Assembly: GCA_964596125.1 (NCBI GenBank)
Contig: CAZQRP010000027.1
Span: forward strand, 1-40,769
DNA from: CAZQRP01 sp964596125
GTDB lineage: Bacteria; Chloroflexota; Dehalococcoidia; GIF9; UBA5629
Length of the DNA stretch: 40,769 nucleotides
Direction of reading: 5' to 3'
Shown: piece by piece, positions 31,829 through 40,100 of the stretch
Layout: each line of letters opens with the position of its first letter
How positions within the stretch are numbered: the stretch's first letter is position 1
Position numbers and translations under genes: made by a program
The notes under the pieces: model-generated
What the model was told of the DNA's origin: nothing
Databases searched by the model: none
What the model saw: only the letters and a program-made list of their open reading frames with translations

Positions 31829-33568
31829 ATGCCGTGCCTAGTATTACCGTTTACGCCCAAACAGACTGAGTATAAGGATGATGCAGCTCGACTCAAGTCC
31901 AGCTTCTTTCAGCTGCTACCCAAGATACTCCAGGACATATGCAGTGAAAACATGCATCTCTTGAAGTACCTGGAATCGCTTCCCATTGATGAGATCGGTT
32001 TGCCTCAGTATCACTCCAAGCCTGCCCGAAAACTCGGTGAGCTAAAACAACCAAACATCATTTACCCTGCAAAAAAGAGCATTTTCGTTCATATTTATGC
32101 CGATCCTGAGGATGAGAGACATACCTATATTTCAATTGAGCCAACTATGGGAGGTAATTTCGACTCGCTTATTGCTGAGATAGAGATAAGGATGCTTGAC
32201 TATATACATGACCTTGAAAACGTTTATGATGACGAAAGCAAAGAACAGGCATTTCTCAAGATCATAGACAAGATCTGCACAACAAACGGTAATCTCCAGG
32301 GCAAGAGTAACAGCTTCCTGGCAGGTAAATTCGGTATAAACGGGAAAAATAACAATAAGGTCAAGTGTACGCCGCATCAACTTCAAGCACTCAAATATAT
32401 TATCTTACGTGACAAGGTGGGCGTAGGCATTATCGATCCGATTGTAAATGATACCTATGTTGAGGATATCAGTTGTAGTGGACTGGGCACGATTTTCATA
32501 GAACACAAGATATTCAAAAGCCTGAAGACTGCAGTGAGATTCGATGATATGGATGACCTGGACGATTATGTTATTAGATTGGCTGAGCGCGTCAAGAAAC
32601 CTGTGAGCCTGGCCAAACCGATTGCTGATGCCGTCCTCCCCGATGGTTCCCGAATAAACATTGTCTACGGTAAGGAATTAACCAAACGGGGCAGCAACTT
32701 CACCATTCGAAAATTCGCCGATACGCCGCTGTCAATTTTGGAGCTTATTGAGTTTGGTAGCCTGGACTACAAGATGGCCGCCTATCTTTCGATGACGCTC
32801 GGGGAAGGAATGAACTGTTTTGTCTCCGGAGAGACAGCATCTGGCAAAACCACGCTTCTTAACGCTGTAACTACCTTCATTCATCCCAACGCCAAGGTCG
32901 TTTCCATAGAAGATACCCCGGAACTGCAGGTACCTCATAAAAACTGGCTTCAGGAGGTAGTCCAGACCACAAAAGCTGAATCAGATAATGAGGTAACCAT
33001 GTTTGACCTACTCAAGGCAGCTCTGAGACAGCGCCCAAACCAGATAATAGTAGGTGAGATCCGCGGCCCGGAAGGGGCAATCGCCTTTCAGGCAATGCAA
33101 ACCGGACACTCAGTAATGGCCACCTTTCATGCGGCCTCAGTGTCCAAACTCATACAGCGACTCACCGGCGCTCCCATCAATGTGCCAAAAACCTATGTAG
33201 ACAACCTCAATGTGGTAGTTATCCAGAGTGCTGTCAAGCTCCCCGATGGCAAGACTGGCCGACGAGCGCTAAGCATCAATGAGATTGTAAGCTATGACGC
33301 ATCAGCCGATGCTTTCTCATTCCTGGAGATATTCCGATGGGATCCTGTTACTGACACTTTCGAGTTTGTCGGGTATCAGAACAGCTATCTCCTGGAACAG
33401 AAGATAGCATTGGCAAGAGGCATTCCGCCTCACCAGAGGCAACGGATTTATTCTGAACTGGATAAGCGTGCCAAAATCCTGGAGAAATTACATAAGGAAA
33501 GAGGAATTACGAACTTCTACGAGCTTCTGACAACTCTGGCCAAGGCACAAAACCAAGGACTGTTCTAA
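31829..33568 (+). CDS. arlI: ArlI, motor ATPase of the archaellum
   Basis: 579 residues, a type IV pilus superfamily ATPase of the archaeal kind. Walker A GETASGKTT (334-342), Asp box SIEDTPEL (359-366), Walker B IIVGEIRG (406-413) and His box GHSVMATFHA (426-435) are intact. SGETASGKTTLLNA and GEIRGPEGAIAFQAMQTGHS are signatures of ArlI/archaeal GspE2, not of bacterial PilB; the zinc cysteines of PilB are absent. ArlI drives both filament assembly and rotation. AAGGAA precedes the ATG. Confidence 0.95.
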   Translation: MPCLVLPFTPKQTEYKDDAARLKSSFFQLLPKILQDICSENMHLLKYLESLPIDEIGLPQYHSKPARKLGELKQPNIIYPAKKSIFVHIYADPEDERHTYISIEPTMGGNFDSLIAEIEIRMLDYIHDLENVYDDESKEQAFLKIIDKICTTNGNLQGKSNSFLAGKFGINGKNNNKVKCTPHQLQALKYIILRDKVGVGIIDPIVNDTYVEDISCSGLGTIFIEHKIFKSLKTAVRFDDMDDLDDYVIRLAERVKKPVSLAKPIADAVLPDGSRINIVYGKELTKRGSNFTIRKFADTPLSILELIEFGSLDYKMAAYLSMTLGEGMNCFVSGETASGKTTLLNAVTTFIHPNAKVVSIEDTPELQVPHKNWLQEVVQTTKAESDNEVTMFDLLKAALRQRPNQIIVGEIRGPEGAIAFQAMQTGHSVMATFHAASVSKLIQRLTGAPINVPKTYVDNLNVVVIQSAVKLPDGKTGRRALSINEIVSYDASADAFSFLEIFRWDPVTDTFEFVGYQNSYLLEQKIALARGIPPHQRQRIYSELDKRAKILEKLHKERGITNFYELLTTLAKAQNQGLF

Positions 33569-33604
33569 CAACTCAGTTAAGCATAGTATGCAAGCAGGCA
33601 AAAA

Positions 33605-35182
33605 ATGCAAAAACAACTTATAAATACAGAGAAGCAACTCACTAAAAGTCAAACCGGTATTCTCGGCCGGGCTAATACTCTCACCAGTAAGCTGACTGAG
33701 ATAGTAGAAAACAGCAAAGATAAGACCAAAGATAAGGAGTATCTCAATCCTGATTTGTTTGCTCAGATGACCTACATGGCAGCCATCTCCAGCTCAGGTC
33801 TGGCACGAAACCAGATTTTTAACAACGCTGCCCAACTGCCTTATTCCTCGTCATCATATTTTAAGGATATAACTTCCATGGTCCAGAGGCTCAATTATGA
33901 CTACCCCGAGGCATGCCGTATAGTTGGAGAAAAGACGATGGAACCCGAGCCCAGGGCGATTCTATTGCGCATGGCTGGTACCCTCATGGCCGGGGAACCC
34001 GAGCACATTTTCCTGGCACGTGAAGCCCATGTCCAGGGAGAAACCTATGGCAATGCCTACGAGCGTGACCTGCAAACGTTGAAAAGCTGGACTGATGCAT
34101 ACGTATCCCTCCTGTTATCGGCTTCCCTCATCGTTATTGTCGCAGTGATATCGATGATGATTTACCCGGTGCAAAACAGCTTTCTTTTCCTGCTAACCGG
34201 ATTAACAATTCTGGTGTCAGTCGCCGGAGCATGGGTTATACACCGGGCCGCTCCCAAGGAAATCAAGACTCACTCCCTGCCTGAAACATCCAGGGGGCAA
34301 AGCCTGGCACGAATGCTGTTCAGGTTAACCGTGCCCGTTGGCGTGTTTATTTGCTGTGTACTTGCCTGGATGAACGTTGATCTCGGCCTGATCCTGCTGC
34401 TGGGTTCAGCCATTGTATTGCCGCCCGGCTTACTTATAGTATGGGATGACCAGAAGATAGATAAACATGATCATGATATAGCAGGAGTGCTCAGGTCTCT
34501 TGGCGGTGCGGCTAAGGCTATGGGCTCCACAGTAAGCCATGCGGTAAGTGCGATAGACCTGCGCTCCACCGCCTCTCTCCAGGGAAGTCTTAAGAGATTA
34601 AAAACCAGGCTCATCACCGACATTAATCCCGATCTTTGCTGGAGCAAATTTGCCAGTGAAACAGGAAGCGAGCATGTACACCGGAGCGTACAAATTTTTC
34701 GTGATGCAGTTGAAATGGGTGCAGACCCACAAGTGGCTGGCGAGCAGTCGTCTCTCTATGCAATGAAGATTACTCTCCTTCGTGCCAAGAGAAAACTGGT
34801 ATCGTCCGGCTTCAGCTGGCTCTGCATATTAATGCACGCTACCGTCTGTGCACTTATGTTATTCATCTGCGGGGTCCTGAAGGTCTTTTCTGGAGCGCTC
34901 GAAGGTATGGAAGAGTTGAATGCAGTTGAAGGCAGTTCGAATTTACCTACCTTCGGCTTTTTCGGCGAGACTACACAACTGCAGCTATTCGGTAATATGG
35001 TAACCATCGTAATACTGATATTCACGGTTTCCAACGCATTTGCTATTAGAGCAGCCTATGGTGGACACCATTATAAGTTCTTGTTTTATTTTGGTATATT
35101 GATGGCAATATCAGGTATAAGCTTTCTTATAGTGCCTCACATCGTGAACACAATGCTTGGCACCATGGCACCTATGATGTAA
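33605..35182 (+). CDS. arlJ: ArlJ, polytopic membrane platform of the archaellum
   Basis: 525 residues with two T2SSF-like cytoplasmic domains and seven predicted membrane helices, at about 164-188, 192-213, 240-258, 259-281, 404-428, 465-483 and 491-513. The first cytoplasmic domain (about 45-160) includes LFAQMTYMAAISSSGLARNQ; the second (about 285-400) includes GVLRSLGGAAKAMGSTVSHA, typical of ArlJ/TadC-like archaeal platforms. It anchors the ArlI hexamer at the membrane. It lies 36 bp after arlI. Together with arlI and arlH it defines an archaellum and not a type IV pilus. Confidence 0.93.
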   Translation: MQKQLINTEKQLTKSQTGILGRANTLTSKLTEIVENSKDKTKDKEYLNPDLFAQMTYMAAISSSGLARNQIFNNAAQLPYSSSSYFKDITSMVQRLNYDYPEACRIVGEKTMEPEPRAILLRMAGTLMAGEPEHIFLAREAHVQGETYGNAYERDLQTLKSWTDAYVSLLLSASLIVIVAVISMMIYPVQNSFLFLLTGLTILVSVAGAWVIHRAAPKEIKTHSLPETSRGQSLARMLFRLTVPVGVFICCVLAWMNVDLGLILLLGSAIVLPPGLLIVWDDQKIDKHDHDIAGVLRSLGGAAKAMGSTVSHAVSAIDLRSTASLQGSLKRLKTRLITDINPDLCWSKFASETGSEHVHRSVQIFRDAVEMGADPQVAGEQSSLYAMKITLLRAKRKLVSSGFSWLCILMHATVCALMLFICGVLKVFSGALEGMEELNAVEGSSNLPTFGFFGETTQLQLFGNMVTIVILIFTVSNAFAIRAAYGGHHYKFLFYFGILMAISGISFLIVPHIVNTMLGTMAPMM

Positions 35183-35197
35183 AAAAGGAGACTAGCT

Positions 35198-36124
35198 TTG
35201 GATTTCCTTTATCAATATTTTTTTGAAGTAATATCGGAAGAAGGCATCTGGGTACTTATTCTCATAGGTGCAGCCTTCTCTGTGGCCTCGTTTATATTGC
35301 TTACAATGAGAATGGAGGCCAGCCCGCCGAGACAAAGAGAGATACGCCAGCTACAAAACACGAATCAGATTGAAAAGAAACTCAAAGGAAAAAAACTGAA
35401 AAATACAGGTAAACGAGAGAAAATAGAGAGCAGAATACTGGAAGAGCAAGAGCTAGAACACAGTATGGAGATAGAGCTGGAACAGGAAAAACAGAGTTAT
35501 ACAGAGCAAGAAAAAGAGGAGGAACCTGGTAAAAATAAACGGTCTATCTTAAAGATTTTAAGTATAAAGAGGCCCAAGAAAACAGAAGAGAAGCAGGAAC
35601 AGGAACCAGAACAAGAACAAGAACAAGAGGAAGATATTACCTATCAGAATGAGTCGTCACTCCCCTTGCGCCCGGAATTGGTTCCACCGGATAGCTTTAT
35701 CAAGCCGGAAATCGGACTATCTGGCTTGAATGATTTAGAAATTGCTTCAATACCGGAAACAAATGGGACATCGGGACAGGCTAAAGCCCAGCCCAAAGCA
35801 CCTCTGCCACCTACCGAGCAGATGTCGACGCCAGGTATAGATCCCTTCGAGGTTGCTCCCATACCGGAAGAAGCAAAGCTGGCATTCGATTCTACAGAGC
35901 CGGAGAACATTGATGACTCAGATACAGATTCCGGCAATGAACAGAAAGCTGGTGGTAATGATGATGACCTGTTCAATTTGTTGCAGGAAGCAAACTACGA
36001 GGAGTCAGACACAACTCTGTTTGCTAAAGAATTGGAGGATGTGGAACTTGATGGATTGCTCACCGAGACGGAAAACCTGGCTGAGACCCTTAAAGGCATT
36101 TTCCCGAAAGACGGTAAGACATAA
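35198..36124 (+). CDS. Membrane-anchored Glu/Gln-rich protein, ArlX-like in layout
   Basis: 308 residues from TTG 35198, behind AAGGAG with 7-base spacing. A single N-terminal helix (about 14-36, GIWVLILIGAAFSVASFILL) is followed by a highly charged helical stretch (40-150, rich in E, Q and K) likely to form a coiled coil, a proline-rich linker and an acidic end with short helices (FNLLQEANY, FAKELEDVELDGLL). Crenarchaeal ArlX has the same plan (one helix plus cytoplasmic coiled coil forming a ring round the motor), though I see no convincing sequence match. It starts 15 bp after arlJ, clearly in the operon. A motor-ring role is inference. Confidence 0.7.
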   Translation: MDFLYQYFFEVISEEGIWVLILIGAAFSVASFILLTMRMEASPPRQREIRQLQNTNQIEKKLKGKKLKNTGKREKIESRILEEQELEHSMEIELEQEKQSYTEQEKEEEPGKNKRSILKILSIKRPKKTEEKQEQEPEQEQEQEEDITYQNESSLPLRPELVPPDSFIKPEIGLSGLNDLEIASIPETNGTSGQAKAQPKAPLPPTEQMSTPGIDPFEVAPIPEEAKLAFDSTEPENIDDSDTDSGNEQKAGGNDDDLFNLLQEANYEESDTTLFAKELEDVELDGLLTETENLAETLKGIFPKDGKT

Positions 36125-36174
36125 ATTATCAAGTATATAAGGATATTTTTATGGAACACAGGAGGGCTTAAATC

Positions 36175-37722
36175 ATGGAAAAATTAAAATACTTGATTAA
36201 GTTAAAATACAGAACTTTCTTCAGGGCAATTAGTCTGGCTACCCTTTTTGCTCTAGTGGCAACTATAGTAATAACGCCTGCAGCGGCATATGGAGATACA
36301 ACCAGGGCAGTTGTGGACTTGGACCCACGTAAAGGTCCTGTGGGGACAAAAGTAATCGTTATCCTCACCAACTTCGTGGCAGGTACAGTCGATATATCGT
36401 TCGATGCCGAGTCCAACATCGTCGAGACATGCTCAACCGACGACGACGGCAATGCATATAGCTACTTTATTGCAGAAGAGTATCCCGCCGGTGAATATAA
36501 AGTGTGGGCTAAGGATGGTACAAACAGGGAATACTCTGTCTTTACAATAACACCCGAAATCGAGCTTGATAAAACTACAGGCTATGTCGACGATAAGGTA
36601 GTCGTCACCGGTACCGGCTTTGCCGCTAAGAGTGAGGTAAGCGTTTTATTCGATGGCACAGAAGTCACCATTGACAAAACCGATGAAGACGGCTGCTTTA
36701 CCGGCGCCACTTTTAAAATTCCCGAGAGCTCTAATGGCATTCACACGGTAAAAGCTATAGACAGTGATAAAAATTATACTGACGCCAGTTTTTCTACCGA
36801 GCAATCAGTGACTATTTCCTCCCAGAAAGAGGGCGTTGGCAATGGGGTAACCATCAGTGGTACGGGCTTTGCCGCCGACAAGGATATCATCATCACTCTT
36901 GCCAACGAAAAGGTCGCCAAAGGTAAGTCCGATGAGAACGGTAGCTTCAGCACTACCTTTATTGTACCCGCCATAGTCAAAGGCAGCTACAGAATAAAAA
37001 TCGGCGATGGTATTAATAATAGTTATATCGATTTCTCTATCCAAGCCGGTACGTCACTCAACCCAACCGAGGGCAATGTTGGTACGGAACTCACTGTCAG
37101 CGGCTCCGGTTTCACAGCTAACAGCAAGGTAACTATCAAGTACGACAATACTACAGCGACAACAGCTAAAACTAATGCTAACGGTAAATTTGAGGTCAGC
37201 TTCAATGTCCCTGTTAGTAAAAAGGGTGAACACACCATAACAGCTACTGACAGCACCACGACATCAAAGATGACCTTCACCATGGAATCAGAAGCACCGC
37301 CAGCACCGAAACTTTTGTTACCAGTCAGCGGCACCAAGGTTTCCGAAACACCGACATTTGGCTGGGAAAGGGTAACAGACCCCAGCGGCGTGAGCTATAC
37401 CTTCCAGGTCGCTACCGATGAAAACTTTTCCAACCTGGTACTGGAAAAGAGCGGACTGACTGACCCGGAGTACAACGTGACTGCCGGTGAAAGCCTGAAG
37501 CCAGTCAAGAAGGAGACCCCGTACTACTGGAGGGTGAGGGCTATTGATAGAGCAGATAATAATGGAAAGTGGTCCGGCAAAGGTTCTTTCTATATGGGAC
37601 TGACCATTGCCGCTCCTCCAGGGTGGGTCCAATGGGGACTGACCGGCCTCGGCATAACACTATTCGGCTTCTTATTCGGAACATTCCTGAACAGATTGAG
37701 ACGGCTAACTCTGGGTGACTAA
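36175..37722 (+). CDS. Ig/IPT-repeat surface protein with C-terminal membrane anchor
   Basis: 515 residues, AGGAGGG before the ATG. The signal-like helix (about 15-38) ends in PAAAYG. Four IPT/TIG-like Ig repeats follow (about 42-127, 128-214, 215-300, 302-380; typical phrase GTGFAAKSEVSVLFDGTEV), then a fibronectin-like module (about 385-482, TPYYWRVRAIDRADNNGKWS). A C-terminal membrane helix (WVQWGLTGLGITLFGFLFG, about 484-508) ends in a short basic tail. It is 50 bp after the preceding gene and the last in the run. It may hold the motor or filament to the outer layer; a general adhesin is the alternative. Confidence 0.75.
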   Translation: MEKLKYLIKLKYRTFFRAISLATLFALVATIVITPAAAYGDTTRAVVDLDPRKGPVGTKVIVILTNFVAGTVDISFDAESNIVETCSTDDDGNAYSYFIAEEYPAGEYKVWAKDGTNREYSVFTITPEIELDKTTGYVDDKVVVTGTGFAAKSEVSVLFDGTEVTIDKTDEDGCFTGATFKIPESSNGIHTVKAIDSDKNYTDASFSTEQSVTISSQKEGVGNGVTISGTGFAADKDIIITLANEKVAKGKSDENGSFSTTFIVPAIVKGSYRIKIGDGINNSYIDFSIQAGTSLNPTEGNVGTELTVSGSGFTANSKVTIKYDNTTATTAKTNANGKFEVSFNVPVSKKGEHTITATDSTTTSKMTFTMESEAPPAPKLLLPVSGTKVSETPTFGWERVTDPSGVSYTFQVATDENFSNLVLEKSGLTDPEYNVTAGESLKPVKKETPYYWRVRAIDRADNNGKWSGKGSFYMGLTIAAPPGWVQWGLTGLGITLFGFLFGTFLNRLRRLTLGD

Positions 37723-38161
37723 TTAATAGTTGTTTGATTTAAATAATACGGGTACCGTATGGAGATCAGGCTGAAATTCAGTAGTTTCTGGCGAAAATAG
37801 AGCTAAGAACGGTCAATGCAGCGCGAACATAATTTTTCGTAACGAACATACCTACCCCGTAAATAAGCTGTTGGTATAGCTATAGGTACCTATCCTGCCC
37901 ATGAATAAACATCGGATTACCGACCGTCTCTGTATGATATAAACCCTTAACAGAGTTAGCCGGTCCTACCAGCCACTACATATCTGGAAATATAGTTAAA
38001 TCTGTATCATGCCAGCAAAATACCTGTCGATCTCAAGCAAACGTAAATCCACCGATTGAAATGGAGTACTCTCCTTACAAGCGTATCACCTCTAACCAAA
38101 CATAATAGCAATACAGGGTCTCCTTTATTAACGCTTACCACCGGTTAAACTCATTGTGAGT
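37723..38161. other. Non-coding region after the archaellum operon
   Basis: It contains a perfect inverted repeat ATACGG-GTA-CCGTAT (37746-37760) that could be an operator or a weak hairpin, and GTTAGCCGGTCCTAC (37955-37969), which repeats the sequence at 26952-26965 before archaellin 1. No ORF with a ribosome binding site. Confidence 0.55.
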
Positions 38162-38201
38162 ACTAAAGTCCTAGCAAAAACGTGACCCATTGGTCATTTA
38201 C
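38162..38201 (+). promoter_or_regulatory. Motility element 4 (before the CheW-CheR chimera cluster)
   Basis: ACTAAAGT (38162-38169), 15 bp, ACC-CATT-GGT (38185-38194), then CATTTAC (38195-38201). It has the same composite form as the three elements before the archaellin genes, 10 kb away. It lies 270 bp before the first gene of the cluster and ties that cluster to the archaellum regulon. Confidence 0.58.
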
Positions 38202-38471
38202 TACCAGCAGGTTATCGTATATATTCATATCAGGCATTCAAGACTAAAATGCTATATATAAATAGTCCTAATGTCACAACCCATCACTGTAGGGTAATGC
38301 CAATAATGTCTGTAACGGCAGACGGTCTGGCATTAATTTATTTAGACCGGTAAAAAAGCAGGTCATTGTGGATAGTACAGATAACGTCCGGTAGTACAGG
38401 CGATTACATAGCATAGACAATGTATAAAAAGTAACCAATACTGAATAAGCGAATCTGAGAGGACAAACGAA

Positions 38472-38996
38472 ATGGCTAGCGAGACCAACGAAATTACCGG
38501 GATAATGGAAAGGCAACTGCTCTTATTCGACCTTAGCGGCGAAGTCTATGGCATTGACATAGATGACGTTAGTCTGACAAAAGCAGCGGCTGGAGACCCT
38601 TACAGGGCAAATGAGATAAGAAACATATCGCAACCGCTCAAAGCAAAGTACTTTACCGGTTCTGGCGATAAGTTCTGGATAATCGACAGGATGCAAACAA
38701 AGGTTACCTTCAAAAAGCATGACCTGCTGCGTGAGCCCTGTGAAAGCAACTTCGATCTGATACTATGCCGCAATGTGGTAATATACTTTTCTGAGGAAGC
38801 CAAGAGGAAACTGAACGAGAGGTTCTTCAACTCATTTAAAACTTACGGCGTGTTACTCATCGGTGGAACCGAGACCATGTTGGATGACAATAGCATTGGT
38901 TTTGGACGGCTGTATCCTTGCTTCTACCGAAGACCGGCAGTCAGTACCGTAAGCAAAGAACGCGTGCAGCTAGCAGCGCTTCCAGTCGAGTTCTAG
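38472..38996 (+). CDS. CheW-CheR chimera lacking the SAM-binding half
   Basis: 174 residues. The first 30 (ERQLLLFDLSGEVYGIDI) are the start of a CheW adaptor. From about residue 29 (DIDDVSLTKAAAG) the sequence is the C-terminal part of a CheR methyltransferase: NEIRNIS, VTFKKHDLL, NFDLILCRNVVIYF and LLIGGTETM. The CheR N-terminal domain and the SAM-binding motif (GCSxGEEPYS type) are missing, as is most of CheW. The join falls near 38554-38568, within IDIDD, a sequence natural to both parents. It looks like an in-frame deletion at microhomology. Receptor methylation is unlikely. GAGAGGA precedes the ATG, so it may still be translated. An assembly error must be excluded. Confidence 0.8.
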   Translation: MASETNEITGIMERQLLLFDLSGEVYGIDIDDVSLTKAAAGDPYRANEIRNISQPLKAKYFTGSGDKFWIIDRMQTKVTFKKHDLLREPCESNFDLILCRNVVIYFSEEAKRKLNERFFNSFKTYGVLLIGGTETMLDDNSIGFGRLYPCFYRRPAVSTVSKERVQLAALPVEF

Positions 38997-39017
38997 ATGA
39001 GTAATGGAGTAAGTAAT

Positions 39018-40100
39018 ATGAGACGTATAACAACCAAGCATGCTAAAAAGGGTATGGTTTTAGGTGCACCTGTCTACGATAACTACGGCACAATGCTCCT
39101 TGACTCATTCATCCGGCTGGACGAAGATTGTCTGACAGTCCTGAAAGACAACGGGGTCAGTGAGATTATCCTTGACGACTGGCGTGTCGCTGACGTGCTT
39201 GTCCAACCAATGTTTTCACCTGAACTGGAAGGGAAGCTGGTACTGGCACTGCGCCGTCTGATGATAGAAAACAATGGGAAGCAAAGTGTTGCCAGCAGCA
39301 ATATAGAACCGGTATCCACCTCGATAGCAGCCATAACCCGGGAATTAATGCTTGAAGCTACAGAGGAAATCAATGTGTCCGGCTGCATTTCTCAACAAGA
39401 TTATGTTTACATTCAGCCGGTAAAAACTGCTGTTTTAGCTCTCGCATTGGGCCAAAGAATCGGCCTTAGTAAGACCGAATTAACACAACTGGGTATCGCC
39501 GCAGTCCTTAAGGACATCGGCTACATTGCTATACCACAGGAAATAATTCACAAGCCAGAGCTACTTACAGAAAAGGAGCTCTTGAAAATACGGCAACATC
39601 CCACGTTCGGCTATGAGCTTCTCAGTCAGCATACGAGCATCAGCGGTGAAGTGACTGAGACAGTGCTTCAGCATCATGAACGCTGGAATGGCAGCGGTTA
39701 TCCCTCTGGCTTAAAAGGAGCTGATATAGTCAAGTTCGCCCAGATCATAGCCATATGTGATACATTTTCTGCCCTCCTCTCGGAAAGACCGGGAAGAAGA
39801 ACGTACATGCCTCACGAGACTATTGAATACATCATGGCGTACAGCGGAGAGCAGTTCAATCCCGATCTGGTAGAACCCTTTGTCAGGCAGGTCCCGTGCT
39901 ATTCAAGCGGGCTAACGGTACAGTTGAATACCGGAGAAATGGGCATTATCTCCAGTCCCAATCTCGGTTTCATCGGCAGACCGGTCGTGCGTATTTGTTA
40001 CGACCAGGAAGTCGGGCCTGTGAAAAAGCCTTACGATATCAACCTGGCCCAGGCAGAATTCCAGCATAAGCAGATTATTAAAATATTGGATTATTTCTAA
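39018..40100 (+). CDS. HD-GYP-like protein with degenerate metal site
   Basis: 360 residues from ATG 39018 (GGAG 8 bases upstream); an in-frame ATG at 38997 abuts the previous stop. Numbering here is from 38997. The N-terminal domain (KKGMVLGAPVYDNYGTMLL) is of the type that precedes many HD-GYP domains. The HD-GYP core keeps H201, HHE (226-228), NGSGYPSGLKG (231-241) and D255. The HD motif, however, reads KD (LKDIGYIAIP, K172-D173), and the earlier helix histidine appears as Q140 (YVYIQPVKTAVL). Two metal ligands are thus lost, so it is probably a c-di-GMP sensor or scaffold and not a hydrolase. Co-transcribed with its neighbours. Confidence 0.85.
   Translation: MRRITTKHAKKGMVLGAPVYDNYGTMLLDSFIRLDEDCLTVLKDNGVSEIILDDWRVADVLVQPMFSPELEGKLVLALRRLMIENNGKQSVASSNIEPVSTSIAAITRELMLEATEEINVSGCISQQDYVYIQPVKTAVLALALGQRIGLSKTELTQLGIAAVLKDIGYIAIPQEIIHKPELLTEKELLKIRQHPTFGYELLSQHTSISGEVTETVLQHHERWNGSGYPSGLKGADIVKFAQIIAICDTFSALLSERPGRRTYMPHETIEYIMAYSGEQFNPDLVEPFVRQVPCYSSGLTVQLNTGEMGIISSPNLGFIGRPVVRICYDQEVGPVKKPYDINLAQAEFQHKQIIKILDYF

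Noticed and set aside
27197..35182. A Tad or type IV pilus locus instead of an archaellum
   Set aside because: ArlH has no counterpart in pilus systems, the archaellin signal and core (GITGLETAIILIA) are archaellin-like, ArlF/ArlG-type proteins are present, and ArlI lacks the PilB zinc cysteines.
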